A stretch of 64,000 nucleotides of DNA from Paenibacillus sp. JNUCC32 (GTDB lineage Bacteria; Bacillota; Bacilli; Paenibacillales; Paenibacillaceae), in assembly GCF_014863545.1 (NCBI RefSeq), contig NZ_CP062260.1, positions 4,411,001-4,475,000 of the forward strand. The letters run 5' to 3'. How positions within the stretch are numbered: the stretch's first letter is position 1; every line of letters begins with the position of its first letter. The position numbers were made by a program, and so were the translations under genes. The notes beneath the pieces are model-generated. The model made no database searches and was not told where the DNA came from. It saw only the letters and a list, made by a program, of their open reading frames with translations. Shown here one piece after another: positions 53,615 through 63,627 of this stretch.

Positions 53615-53900
53615 TGGGCAGGTAACGCCCTGTGTCAGGCTATCCCTTTGAATGCTTCATTCACCTTGAAACCGCCATGGATTCGGTTGTAGATAAAGGA
53701 ATTTAAATGCTATACTGAATTCAAATTCAGCCGGTATATAAACGTAGAACATATAACAGGTGAATAGCTTTCCACGGCCAAAAGGATATTTTGTGAATTA
53801 TATCACAGTTGAAGTTGCAAACCGCTCCTGACACCCTTATTGTAATCCAGGGCTATGCTCCGGTCATTGTACAGCGAAACTAAAAACATGCCGTATTCGC

Positions 53901-53915
53901 TGTGCACATTGCACA
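53901..53915. promoter_or_regulatory. Candidate PucR operator
   Basis: TGTGCACATTGCACA is a perfect 6-bp inverted repeat with a three-base spacer, 35 bases before the pucR-type start in the 335-base divergent region (53615-53949). The related CATTGTACAGCG lies at 53864. That PucR binds here is inference. Confidence 0.45.
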
Positions 53916-53949
53916 ATGAAGATCGAAAAATAAAGGTGGGTGTTAAAGA

Positions 53950-55644
53950 ATGCTAACCATCAGGGACATCCTTCAGATCAAAGCGATCGAGGGCATCAAG
54001 CTCGTTGCAGGCGCAGCAGGAATCGATCACCAAATATCCATTGTGAATATTATTGAGAACCCGGACGTATTCGATTGGCTGGCTTCGAACGAGCTGCTCT
54101 TATCCACGGGATATATTTTTAAAGACAGCGAAGAGCTGCAGAACCGGGTCATTCATGAACTGGCCGCAAACAATTGCGCGGGACTGTGCATCAAAATGAA
54201 ACGCTATTTTGACCGAATTCCGCAAAACATGATCGATATGGCGGACAAGTATGGGCTTCCGCTGCTGGAGCTCCCTTTTGAATACACGCTGTCCAAGGTG
54301 ATCGCGATCATTAATGAGAAGACCAATGCCGATTATGACGCGCTGAATCGCAGATCGCTGGATCTGCATAACGCGCTGTTCAAAATCCCGCTGGAAGGGG
54401 GCGGCATCGAACAAATTTCGGCGGAGCTAGCCGACATCGTCCATAATCCGATCCTGATTCTCGATCGGGATTGGAATCTGCTCTGTTATACGGATCATCC
54501 GGATAATCAGACGCCGCTGCATGAGTTCATGTCGCTCCAGAAGAACAGGCCCATCTTCCCGTCCGAGTTCACCGAGGCGATCCCGACCTACGTAAGCGAA
54601 ATCAAGAAATCGATCCAGCGCGACTACGATCACAAGAATCAAACCTTCAAATGCCGCATCATGCCGATCTCGGTGTCCAGCCATGTGTACGGATATATCG
54701 TCATCTTCCAAACCGTCCGCAAGCTGACAGAGGTCGATAATTTGGCGTTAGAGCACGGCTCTACCATTCTGGCCCTCGATCGCATGAAGGCGAAAGAGCT
54801 GGAGGAAGTGAAGCTCAAGATCCGGCATGATTTCTTTGACGACCTGTTGTCCGGTAACATCACCTCGACCGAGACGCTGCATTCACAGTCGGATTTGCAT
54901 GGGCTGAATATCAACTATACCTACTACTGCATGGTCGTCCATATCGAACCGACCCTGCTGGATAACTACAAGGACATCGTGTACCGCAAATACGAGCTGG
55001 AGCATATGGTGAAGAAGTGCGTCAATTTGATCCACGGCTTGTCCAGCAAAGCGAACGGAGAGCTTACCTGTTACTACCGAAGCCAGCAGATCATCATCCT
55101 GGTCGGGAAGAATGAGCATAAACCTCCGGTGACGGTCCATGAAGCAAAGGCCTTCGCCAATGAGCTGGTCGAGCTATTGACCCGAGAAATGAAGAAAACG
55201 CAGTTTCTAATCGGCATCGGCAGCCAGTATAAAACGTTCTCTTCCCTGCATCGAAGCTTCTTCGAAGCCCAGGAAGCCATGCGATTGATGCAGCGATTCA
55301 AAGACATTCGCATCATCTCCCATTTTGAGGACTATGCCGTCTATCATTTTCTCGATTCCAACATCAAGCCTGCCGAGATGGAGGAGTTCTTCCACAATAC
55401 GCTTGGCGTGATCCATCACCATGACCAAACGTTTAGCACGAGCTTCATCTCCACGCTGGAATACTATTTCATGCACAACCAGAACGTGACGGAAGCGGCC
55501 AAAGCGATGTTCATTCACCGCAACACCTTTATCTATCGCATCGACAAAATCAAAGAGCTGTTGAATTCCAGCCTAAAAAACGCAGACGAGTTATTCCAGA
55601 TTCAATTGGCGCTCACGCTCTATCGGCTGCTGAATAAAGGATAA
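53950..55644 (+). CDS. PucR family transcriptional regulator
   Basis: 564 residues. N-terminal PucR domain (MLTIRDILQIKAIEGIKLVAG, IVNIIENPDVFDWLASNELLLSTGY), a middle GGDEF-like/CdaR region, and a C-terminal HTH (VTEAAKAMFIHRNTFIYRIDKIKELL). Family members sense purine or ureide breakdown products and activate their catabolism. Divergent from the AllFGH operon, so it most likely controls it. GGTGGG nine bases before the ATG. Confidence 0.93.
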   Translation: MLTIRDILQIKAIEGIKLVAGAAGIDHQISIVNIIENPDVFDWLASNELLLSTGYIFKDSEELQNRVIHELAANNCAGLCIKMKRYFDRIPQNMIDMADKYGLPLLELPFEYTLSKVIAIINEKTNADYDALNRRSLDLHNALFKIPLEGGGIEQISAELADIVHNPILILDRDWNLLCYTDHPDNQTPLHEFMSLQKNRPIFPSEFTEAIPTYVSEIKKSIQRDYDHKNQTFKCRIMPISVSSHVYGYIVIFQTVRKLTEVDNLALEHGSTILALDRMKAKELEEVKLKIRHDFFDDLLSGNITSTETLHSQSDLHGLNINYTYYCMVVHIEPTLLDNYKDIVYRKYELEHMVKKCVNLIHGLSSKANGELTCYYRSQQIIILVGKNEHKPPVTVHEAKAFANELVELLTREMKKTQFLIGIGSQYKTFSSLHRSFFEAQEAMRLMQRFKDIRIISHFEDYAVYHFLDSNIKPAEMEEFFHNTLGVIHHHDQTFSTSFISTLEYYFMHNQNVTEAAKAMFIHRNTFIYRIDKIKELLNSSLKNADELFQIQLALTLYRLLNKG

Positions 55645-55653
55645 TCCATGACA

Positions 55654-55710
55654 AAAAGACGTGATGGGAAGGATCGCTGTGCGGTCATTTCCATGTCACG
55701 TCTTTTTTTT
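55654..55710 (+). terminator. Terminator of the PucR gene
   Basis: AAAAGACGTGA and TCACGTCTTTTTTTT form a long stem with T run, ten bases after the stop. Confidence 0.88.
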
Positions 55711-55837
55711 GAGGGTTTCTTCACTAACTGTAAATGAGCAATCGAATACATAATAATTATCGAGTTTTACTTCACTCTACAAATTCCCTTACAAAAATAA
55801 ACATTGAAAAGCACAAGCCGGTCCAAGGCTCAAAAAT

Positions 55838-56341
55838 TTATTCACATACTTGAATAATCTCTTTAGGAATGGAGTCAAAGACTAATACTTCCGGCTTGGA
55901 ATATGGCTTCGTCGCATTGTATTCTTCAAGTGTCATCAGACTCCTCCAATACAAATTTATCCAATGTTCAATACTTTCACCTGTATCAAAATTCAGTGCT
56001 TCTTCATCGGTATCCTTCAAATCCTCATAAAATGCTTGGTCATATATAGAAAGAGAAATATCTCCATCAAAGACTAGGATCCTATCCGTAAACACCGGGA
56101 AACAAAAAGATTTAGTAAAACGATTAACCAGATCTACTCCGACTGCTTCACTGAAGTTAACCCAATCTGGTGTATTGAAAGGTCTGAACCGTTCTGTAAT
56201 CTCAAGTTTCACCCTACCACCGTTGCTATATCGGTTGTTTGATTTAGTCATAAAGTTTATGCCGCCTGATATAATCTCTTCAATAGAAGCATGGTGTTCA
56301 TGACCTTCAGATAAGTAAGCATGATACAACAAGTCCTTCAT
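55838..56341 (-). CDS. Probable immunity protein of the WXG100 toxin
   Basis: 167 residues, acidic, no signal peptide and no family I recognise. It begins MKDLLYHAYLSEGHEHHASI and ends SIPKEIIQVCE. It lies 24 bases after the toxin gene in the same direction, and the DNA is clearly more AT-rich than the neighbouring operons, both common for immunity genes. The role is inferred from position only. Confidence 0.6.
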   Translation of the reverse strand: MKDLLYHAYLSEGHEHHASIEEIISGGINFMTKSNNRYSNGGRVKLEITERFRPFNTPDWVNFSEAVGVDLVNRFTKSFCFPVFTDRILVFDGDISLSIYDQAFYEDLKDTDEEALNFDTGESIEHWINLYWRSLMTLEEYNATKPYSKPEVLVFDSIPKEIIQVCE

Positions 56342-56365
56342 ATTTTATTTTTACACCACCCAAAT

Positions 56366-57427
56366 TTATTTTCTTGGAAAGTAAGGAAAATGGGAACTTC
56401 TCGTAGGGTCATCCAAGTTTTCAAATACTCTATGGCTTCCTGTTACCGTGTCAGGTGTACTAATGTTACCGTCAAACTCTTTATAATACTTAGTTATTCT
56501 TTGAGTGTTAGGGTTATTAGGATTCGGCCAGTTTGAATATGCTTTATCAGGATTAGTCATGGTTTCTTGCCTTAGTCCCTCTACATCAACATTTTGACCA
56601 TATTGTGTACGATTAGGGGTTGAGGGCTTGCTTGGATCAAACATGTGCTTTTCAGAGTGCGGGTTAACAAAATCATTGGGATTACTTCCTCCACCGGGCT
56701 TTGTTGGGACTGGAGATTGTTCCGTTCCCTCCTGCCCTGTCCCTGTCCCCCCATCCCCACCCGAATCATGCTTCAAATGCGGGTGAGTCTTCACGCCGAT
56801 CCGGCGTGTCGCCAGGCCGGCGATGGCCATGGCTGCTTGCTGTCCGGCAAAATTTAACGCACCGCCCGACGCCTCAACATCTGCGGCGAATTTCTCCTGG
56901 GTATCGGCATCAAAAATCATTTTGCCTCCCCAAACCGCCGTGTCGATGATCTCTTCCGCCGTCCCGATAGTTGCATTATAGGCCATGTCCTTGGCAGTGC
57001 CAAGCGGGTCTTCTACCAAGGATGTAGCCGTATCCTTTACCGAATTTGCTACGGATTTCGCCCCGGTCTGCAGCCCCTGCCAGAAGTCCCCGGCATGGTC
57101 CCAGAACGTTTTGGGCTCGTTCGCAGCGCTCGCTGCAGCTGCCGCGATTATGAGATCTTCGTGCATATCGGCTGAGATGAACCGGAAAGCAATGGTCTTC
57201 AATTCCTGGCCGATGATCCGAAGATGTTCAATCGTTTTATTCATTTCGCCGTGGGCACGCTGAAAATCTTCGAAAAACCGCGAACGTGTCGTTCCTTCCC
57301 ACGATGACATCATATATGTAATCTGCTGGTCCAGCCGATTCTTGGTCGTTTCCAGTTCTTCCGCTGCCCTGGCGGCTTCCTCCGATACCCGAATCAATAC
57401 CTCGGGCGGGACAAGAATTCTAGGCAT
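56366..57427 (-). CDS. WXG100-type polymorphic toxin
   Basis: 353 residues. Residues 1-95 form an ESX/WXG100 helical hairpin with the turn WEG at 43-45 and AHGEMNKTIEHLRIIGQEL after it. Residues 95-215 are a helical linker (GKMIFDADTQEKFAADVEAS), 216-255 a Gly/Pro-rich spacer, and 256-353 the C-terminal toxin (HSEKHMFDPSKP, NRTQYGQNVD, SHRVFENLDD). The toxin class is not assigned; the His and Arg content fits a nuclease. GGAGAGG before 57427 decides the start. Exported by a type VII system, whose genes are not in this window. Confidence 0.75.
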   Translation of the reverse strand: MPRILVPPEVLIRVSEEAARAAEELETTKNRLDQQITYMMSSWEGTTRSRFFEDFQRAHGEMNKTIEHLRIIGQELKTIAFRFISADMHEDLIIAAAAASAANEPKTFWDHAGDFWQGLQTGAKSVANSVKDTATSLVEDPLGTAKDMAYNATIGTAEEIIDTAVWGGKMIFDADTQEKFAADVEASGGALNFAGQQAAMAIAGLATRRIGVKTHPHLKHDSGGDGGTGTGQEGTEQSPVPTKPGGGSNPNDFVNPHSEKHMFDPSKPSTPNRTQYGQNVDVEGLRQETMTNPDKAYSNWPNPNNPNTQRITKYYKEFDGNISTPDTVTGSHRVFENLDDPTRSSHFPYFPRK

Positions 57428-57588
57428 TTGCATCCTCTCCAACGTTTCATTGGACCTTATTGTATCCATCTTCTAGGATATGGAAAAGGTTCCAGAGTCC
57501 TTCATATTGAAGGCATGGGAGTATGCCAGTTGGATGAAGCGAAGCCTTCATGCTCTCATATGGTACAGAAGCCCCAATATATACGTGC

Positions 57589-59667
57589 TCAGAATCCGGA
57601 CCTCATCAAATCGCTTAGCACAAAAGCCAGATGTTTTTCGGCCAAACGCATATGACGGTAAAAGGTGGCTCTGCTCATATGAAAGGATGCTGCGAGCTGG
57701 CTTTTGTTCCGCTCCTTGCGCAGATAACTTGCGATGAGAATTTCCTTCTCCAATAGCGTCAAAGGTTCCATCGGACGTTCGTCGGCCAGAATCCCTTGAA
57801 TGATGTCCCTCACCTGCATCCCGTCCCAACCCAATCGTCGAACGACAGAGAGTTCCTCCAGCTTGTCCGGATCGAACAGCCGTTCCAGCATTTGCTTCAT
57901 TACGCTTCTATCAATGGCCCGGGGATACTCATCCTCCCGTTGATGTGCCGGTTGTCCTGCTGCTGTCTCCGTTTGCCGGATGATCCGCTGAATCCACTGA
58001 TCAAAGCTCGTTTGCCTAAAATCCAGCTCCCATGTCGTCAATTCGATGCCCGCAAATCCCGTCGCTTTCCCGCACGCTTTGAATCCCAGGATCGACAATA
58101 AGGAATTCAACTGCGGATCCCCCGCCGCCAAAATCCCCCGCAGACCGCCAGTCATACGAACCAGCCATTGCTGCATCAGCAAAGCTCCCAGCTCTTCGGG
58201 ACGATACAGGGAATGTTCGTAATTTACCGCAGATAACAGCACAAATATCGTATCGGCCGCCTCCGGAGGAAGCCGATGCAGCGAGGAAGCCTCCTCTCCC
58301 AGCATTCCCCTGCACCCAGGCGCATATCGTTCCAACAATGGCATACTTAAGGCATGCAGCCATACGCCTGCGCAGAACGCCAACGGCGTCCCTTTTTCGT
58401 CCCGCACGATAAAGATTCCTTCGGAAAAATGAGCTGCAATCTCCTCCAGCAAAACCGGGTAATCGGCAGAGTCGACCAGCTCGGACTGCCAGTCGGAACC
58501 CCGAATAGACGCCTGCAAAAAACGCTGCAAATACGGCATATCCTCCTGCCGGAACGGCTTCTGTTCGCCGGGTTTCAGGCTTGACGAGAAATTGGCATAT
58601 GCATGGGCCGAGGGCAAAAATTCGCGGTACAGCTCCAAGATGTGGGCGCTCAGGCGCATCTGCATCCGTTGATCGACCGAATGGAATCGTTCCGCCAGCA
58701 GGACGAACGCCTGATGGCGAACCGCTTCGAATTGTGCGGGGTTTCTGCGCGCAAAGTCATCCCGTAACATCCGAGCAACGACCTGGTGCAGCGTTATCCC
58801 ATCCACCGTATTCCGTACGAACGAAAGTGCCCTCAGATGGTAATAGTCCGCCCCTTCCAAGGGTGTATCCAACATCCGGTTCAGCATGTTCTCGTCGGCT
58901 GCAGGCAGAAGCGACAAAACCGTCAGCGCGCGGTACACGCCAGGAGAAGCCGCTTCCCGCAAAAATTCGGCGCTCAATACAGCCGGAACCTCTTGCCATA
59001 CATCCCACTGCACCACAGACTCGGATAGCAGCATATCCACGGTCAAGGCAAGCGACAACGGATGGCCTTCCGTCTTCTCGGCAATAGCCCTTTGCCATTC
59101 CGCAGACAATCCGCTGCCGTCTAAATAATCGTAGACCTCTTCTCGCGTAAACAGCCGCAAAGGGAACCTTTGGATTTGGGACTTCCATTCCGGATTCGTC
59201 TGCCACTTGAGCGGCAGTCCATTGCGCGAGGCACATACGATCAACACGCGGGCGGACTTCAACTCAGGAAGAAATCGGGAGAACAGCCACCCTTCCAGCT
59301 TTTCGGTCTCCTCGCCATTGTCTATGAACAACACGGTACGCTGCAGCTGAAGCTCGTTAACGATGTATGGCAGCAGCGCGGATTCCGGAGCCCTGGTTCT
59401 GCCGTATTCGGTTGCAAGACTCATCTCCAGACTCGCCAAAAAAGCGCCCGACGTCGTTAAGCCTCCTTGCCCGTCCAGCCAAAGGGAACGCACGGAGGAC
59501 TGCCTTGCCGTGCGGGCCATTTGCAGCAGCAGCGTTGTTTTGCCAATGCCGCCAATTCCTGATATTGAAAAAATGGATGTCTGCGCCCGGGGATCCGCCA
59601 GCCAATCCGTGAAACTCATCATTTCCCGATCCAAACCGATGATGCGATGTTTTGCAATCTTCTCCAT
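57589..59667 (-). CDS. STAND ATPase regulator with GNAT-like middle and C-terminal HTH
   Basis: 692 residues. Walker A SGIGGIGKTTLL (residues 35-46), Walker B TVLFIDNGEE near 112, and ARVLIVCASRNGLP (sensor-type Arg) make a STAND/NB-ARC-like ATPase. A winged region and helices follow. Near 420-560 there is a GNAT-like pattern (FIVRDEKGTPLAFCAGVWL, ILAAGDPQLNSLLSILGFKACG). The last 55 residues are a helix-turn-helix (LTLLEKEILIASYLRKERNKS, FHMSRATFYRHMRLAEKHL). It may be a ligand-gated transcription factor. Target unknown; lies between an S-layer protein and the toxin gene. Confidence 0.8.
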   Translation of the reverse strand: MEKIAKHRIIGLDREMMSFTDWLADPRAQTSIFSISGIGGIGKTTLLLQMARTARQSSVRSLWLDGQGGLTTSGAFLASLEMSLATEYGRTRAPESALLPYIVNELQLQRTVLFIDNGEETEKLEGWLFSRFLPELKSARVLIVCASRNGLPLKWQTNPEWKSQIQRFPLRLFTREEVYDYLDGSGLSAEWQRAIAEKTEGHPLSLALTVDMLLSESVVQWDVWQEVPAVLSAEFLREAASPGVYRALTVLSLLPAADENMLNRMLDTPLEGADYYHLRALSFVRNTVDGITLHQVVARMLRDDFARRNPAQFEAVRHQAFVLLAERFHSVDQRMQMRLSAHILELYREFLPSAHAYANFSSSLKPGEQKPFRQEDMPYLQRFLQASIRGSDWQSELVDSADYPVLLEEIAAHFSEGIFIVRDEKGTPLAFCAGVWLHALSMPLLERYAPGCRGMLGEEASSLHRLPPEAADTIFVLLSAVNYEHSLYRPEELGALLMQQWLVRMTGGLRGILAAGDPQLNSLLSILGFKACGKATGFAGIELTTWELDFRQTSFDQWIQRIIRQTETAAGQPAHQREDEYPRAIDRSVMKQMLERLFDPDKLEELSVVRRLGWDGMQVRDIIQGILADERPMEPLTLLEKEILIASYLRKERNKSQLAASFHMSRATFYRHMRLAEKHLAFVLSDLMRSGF

Positions 59668-59793
59668 TCGTTACATCTCACTCCATCCGCTTTTCGCCCG
59701 TTGAATCTTCCAACTAGTAAACCTGCTATTTTTTTATACTATACTATGTTTCGAGTCTTCGAATAGGCTCCATTACGGAATAAAAGCAAAAAA

Positions 59794-59824
59794 ACGCGCA
59801 CATTCACGGTTGGAATGTACGCGC
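59794..59824 (-). terminator. Terminator of the S-layer protein gene
   Basis: On the minus strand GCGCGTACATTC and GAATGTGCGCG close a short loop and are followed by seven T, 17 bases after the stop. Confidence 0.9.
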
Positions 59825-59841
59825 CAGCTATTCAGCTGCAA

Positions 59842-62800
59842 TCAGTTCATGAAATTCAAGTAGAGCAGCATTCGGTTTAAGAGAACCGTGCTTTGAGCAC
59901 GCGTAGCATACGCCTGCGGAGCGAACACCGCGTTCCCAACGCCTTCGATCATGCCCGCAGCCAGCAGGTCGGCAGCCGATCCCTTGGCCCAATCGGATAC
60001 CTGGGCATGGTCCGAGAAGCGTTCCAACGCAGATGTGTCCTGTCGCAGAAGCTCGCCGGCATATCGGACGGCTCTGCCCAGCATCACCGCCATCTGCTCT
60101 CTCGTGATCCTAGCGTCCGGCCGGAACGAACCGTCAGCGTAGCCTTCAATCAAGCCAGCCGCGGATGCGGCCCCTATCGCACCGTCATGCCAAACATCGT
60201 TCGGCCCCACGTCCGAATAGGAAGAAAGCTGCGGCTTCTCGGCTAGTCCGAGCGCACGCACGAGCATCGCGACGAACTCGGCGCGGGTCACCGTACGGTT
60301 AGGATCAAACGTGCCGTCAGCCGAGCCGTTCACGATCAGCTTGTTCGCCATCCGCTCGATGTCGCTTTGCGCCCAATGTCCCTGGATATCCTCGAAGGTT
60401 CGGTTGGATCGAACCGCGGTGAACACGCCGTTATATGCATCATAAAAAGTCGCTGTCTCCCCTTCAAAAATGGAAGGGACGAAGCGCGGCTTCCCTGCGC
60501 CATCCACCCGCACGACGGTGGAATGGTCGGATTCTGCCGCACCGTTCATTGAGAATGTGCGCTCCAAATACGTGCCTTCCCCTTCGATTTTTACATTGCC
60601 GTCGCTGTATAACTCAAAGCTCGTCGGCCTAGCCAGCATGTCATAGCCTTGACGGGTCAATTCCTCATCCAGCTCACGGCTTGCAGAATCCGTCATTCTG
60701 GCGATGACAACCGTTACGGTCGTTCGGTTCGGGAGGTCGCTCAGCACGTGCAGCGGAACGCTGTAGCTTGCCCCGTTCACCCCAATCCGAATGGCTGCAT
60801 TCGGTTTGGCCGCAAGGAGAACCTGCAGCGCTTCAGCCGGAAAATCGACCTTCACCACCGGATCCTCATTATCGATGTCGATAACGATATCCTCCCCGCC
60901 AGCGGCCCATGACCGAACCAGATCGGAGTCCGGTATCAGTCTCAGAACGGTGCGCCCGTCATGATCCTGCTCTTTTTTGGCGGTGACCCGAACTTGTTTG
61001 CCGTTGATCGTTACGATCATTCTTGGGTCCGGCGCAGGGGAAGGGGCAGGAACCGGAACCCAGCTATAGGATGGGGATTCCGGTTCTGGGATATAGGCAG
61101 CTCTCAAATCGATGCGTCCTGCGTCGACCGTCTCCCCGGCTAGGACATTTACGGTTGTCGCGTAATCGTTATACGTCGCTGCTGTTACCGTTAGTTCATG
61201 GCGGCCTGCCGCTACGTTATTCAGTGCAAATCTCCCCTCGGCGTCGGTCATATCCTTCGTACCACCCACCGATACCGCCGCACCGGCCAGCGGTGTATTC
61301 CCTGTACCGTAGACTGCGCCGGTCACCGTCCCCGTATCCGTTGGAGCCGAATGTACCGTCACTGCTGCGGTGGCCGTGAACCCGCCGTCGACGGTAGTCA
61401 CCGTAACGACCGCCGTACCTTCAGCGACCGGCGTCACCTCGCCGCTCTGGTCCACCTGGGCGACGCTTGAATCGCTGGAACTCCAGGATACCGCCTGATT
61501 CGTCGCATTCGCCGGCATAAGGACGGCTGTCAGCTTCTGTGAAGCACCTCCTGCCGTAAGGGTCAGAGTCGTCTGATCCAGACTCACCCCCGTAACGGGG
61601 ATGGTGTTACGAATATGGCTCGCTTCCACTTGGATAACGCTCCATGCCTGGATGCGCTGCTGTGCATCCAGTTCAAACACCTGGAGATATTGACCTGGGA
61701 TTGGATCCACAATGTCCGTACCTAACGAATACAAGGCTGCTTCGCCAGGCAGAGCATCTCCCAATAGGGGACGCTCACTGGCATCTGGCCCGAGCAAATA
61801 AGCAAACGTACGCCCCGGATTCCCCGGAACCGCCGTCACGCTCGTCGAACCGTTCGCGCTGCCTGGACGAATAGCAAGCCCGTCGATGTCCGGTGCCGGT
61901 TCATCCACATACAGAGTCAAAATTGCGCTAACGGTGTTCTGGCCCGCATCGGTCACAGAAACTGTAACCGGGAACGTACCGCTCACCTTAGGTCTGCCTT
62001 TGAGCATGCCGTGATCTGTCAACGCCAGGCCGTCAGGAAGTCCGGAGGCGTTCCAAGTCAAGCCCCCCCTTGCGCCGTCGAAAGCTTCAAGGACCAAGGA
62101 ATAAGGAACGTCCTTGTCCGCCCGCGGCAGATCGGTTGTCAAAATGTCCGGACGAAAATAAGGATATCCTCCATTAATACCGGCATCGACGGCCCAGATA
62201 TCGGTGAAATCCCAGCCTTGGTAATTGGATGCTTCCCTCATTTCGTTGGTCGTAAGGCCCGTAATGTGAATCGAGCCGCCGGTACCACTACCATCTCCTA
62301 CGCCGTTGGTTTGCATGGTAGCAACGGAATCGAAATACGAGGCATGGATCGAAGGATTCGTCGCGTCGAAAATGAAACCGACAAAGCCGCCCATCCTGCC
62401 ATATCTGATTTTTCCGGATTGGGTGACAGCTGTCGACGAGTAACTATTGGAAATAGCCCCATATACTAGGTGCCCCACCAATCCGCCTCCAGAGAAAAAG
62501 TCATTATCTCCCCAGTTGGTAACCGATCCCGTGGCATATGAGTCGCTGATGGAGCCTGCACCTTGGGAACCGACAAGCCCTCCGGCATATTGGTTGGAGG
62601 CATCGCCGCTCTTAGCGGCAGCGGACGAAGAAGAGCGAATGATGCTCGAATCACTGTATGCCACACCGACCAACCCGCCTGCTACACTCACGCCTGTATA
62701 ACCGGTATTGCCGCTCGTAACAGTGCCCTGAGAATGCGAGTTGATGATGCTGCCGCCGACCAGATGGCTGGCCAATCCCCCGGCATAGCTGCCACCGTGA

Positions 62801-63195
62801 ACTTGAACCGTGACACCCAGGTGACGAATCGTACCCGACACATGGCCGAAGAATCCGACATCCTGCAGTGCGCCGCCCTCGATCTTAAGACCTTCAATCC
62901 GGTATCCCCCACCGTCGAATATTCCACTGAAGGCTGCCTCTTCATTGCCCATCGGCACCCAATCGTATCCGGTCATATCGATGTCGCCGGTCAATCGGAT
63001 ATTCCGATCCAGGTAAGACGCTTGATTCCGATTGATATAAGCCAGTTCTTCTGCGGTCCCGACCCACACCCAACCGTCCGCTTCAACCGGAACCGAGTCG
63101 TTACCAGCCCGGACCACCGGCTGAGCGGAAGCCAAGGGAGCAAGCACCATCGAAAAAATGAGCGTTACTGCCAACATGATGGACATTTTTTTCAT
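59842..63195 (-). CDS. Modular S-layer-anchored surface protein (GLUG, Ig-like, SLH)
   Basis: 1117 residues. Signal peptide (MKKMSIMLAVTLIFSMVLAPLASA). Residues about 35-330: GLUG-type beta-solenoid repeats (VGGSIINSHSQGTVTSGN, SISDSYATGSV, GAISNSYSSTAV). Then a putative Ig domain (GLPDGLALTDHGMLKGRPKVSG), a Big_2 domain (VTGVSLDQTTLTLTAGG), a carboxypeptidase-regulatory-like domain (AGAAVSVGGTKDMTDAEGRF), a Pro-rich spacer, and three SLH domains at the end (HWAQSDIERMANKLIVNG, VWHDGAIGAASAAGLIEG, WAKGSAADLLAAGMIEG). AAAGGAG before 63195 decides the start. Binds cell wall polymers by SLH; ligand of the GLUG part unknown. Confidence 0.9.
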   Translation of the reverse strand: MKKMSIMLAVTLIFSMVLAPLASAQPVVRAGNDSVPVEADGWVWVGTAEELAYINRNQASYLDRNIRLTGDIDMTGYDWVPMGNEEAAFSGIFDGGGYRIEGLKIEGGALQDVGFFGHVSGTIRHLGVTVQVHGGSYAGGLASHLVGGSIINSHSQGTVTSGNTGYTGVSVAGGLVGVAYSDSSIIRSSSSAAAKSGDASNQYAGGLVGSQGAGSISDSYATGSVTNWGDNDFFSGGGLVGHLVYGAISNSYSSTAVTQSGKIRYGRMGGFVGFIFDATNPSIHASYFDSVATMQTNGVGDGSGTGGSIHITGLTTNEMREASNYQGWDFTDIWAVDAGINGGYPYFRPDILTTDLPRADKDVPYSLVLEAFDGARGGLTWNASGLPDGLALTDHGMLKGRPKVSGTFPVTVSVTDAGQNTVSAILTLYVDEPAPDIDGLAIRPGSANGSTSVTAVPGNPGRTFAYLLGPDASERPLLGDALPGEAALYSLGTDIVDPIPGQYLQVFELDAQQRIQAWSVIQVEASHIRNTIPVTGVSLDQTTLTLTAGGASQKLTAVLMPANATNQAVSWSSSDSSVAQVDQSGEVTPVAEGTAVVTVTTVDGGFTATAAVTVHSAPTDTGTVTGAVYGTGNTPLAGAAVSVGGTKDMTDAEGRFALNNVAAGRHELTVTAATYNDYATTVNVLAGETVDAGRIDLRAAYIPEPESPSYSWVPVPAPSPAPDPRMIVTINGKQVRVTAKKEQDHDGRTVLRLIPDSDLVRSWAAGGEDIVIDIDNEDPVVKVDFPAEALQVLLAAKPNAAIRIGVNGASYSVPLHVLSDLPNRTTVTVVIARMTDSASRELDEELTRQGYDMLARPTSFELYSDGNVKIEGEGTYLERTFSMNGAAESDHSTVVRVDGAGKPRFVPSIFEGETATFYDAYNGVFTAVRSNRTFEDIQGHWAQSDIERMANKLIVNGSADGTFDPNRTVTRAEFVAMLVRALGLAEKPQLSSYSDVGPNDVWHDGAIGAASAAGLIEGYADGSFRPDARITREQMAVMLGRAVRYAGELLRQDTSALERFSDHAQVSDWAKGSAADLLAAGMIEGVGNAVFAPQAYATRAQSTVLLNRMLLYLNFMN

Positions 63196-63601
63196 AAACA
63201 GGTTTCTCCTTTGCATCAGTACAATCATCGATGAGTCTTAGAAACACGACGCAATCTGATCAATTTCAACATCTTCAACCAGTGTAAACCAATTGTCCAT
63301 CAAGAACTGTCTCATTTTTGTTTCAAGTTCATAGAAAGGCTGTCATAACGGAAAAACCGAGCGAATACAGGGAGCGGCCCTGAGTTTTCGCTCGGCTATT
63401 TTTGCTTAAGGTCCCCTCGCTATACGGAATTCATCAAATAATATACCGTGTTAAAAGCGGAAATTACCCTAGAGGCTGCTTAACTTCTCTGGATTCGCGA
63501 CGGTACAGATCTCTTGTATGGTGTGAGCCGGTTTTCACTCCATCCTTGCACAGGTCGAATTACCCTAAAACAAAAACTTTTGTCGGACTTCAGCAAGAAA
63601 A

Positions 63602-63625
63602 AAACGAGCCTCTAAAGGCTCGTTA
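63602..63625 (-). terminator. Terminator of the small membrane protein gene
   Basis: On the minus strand AACGAGCCT and AGGCTCGTT flank a short loop and are followed by T residues, three bases after the stop. The stretch 63196-63600 shows no gene. Confidence 0.82.
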
Positions 63626-63627
63626 AA

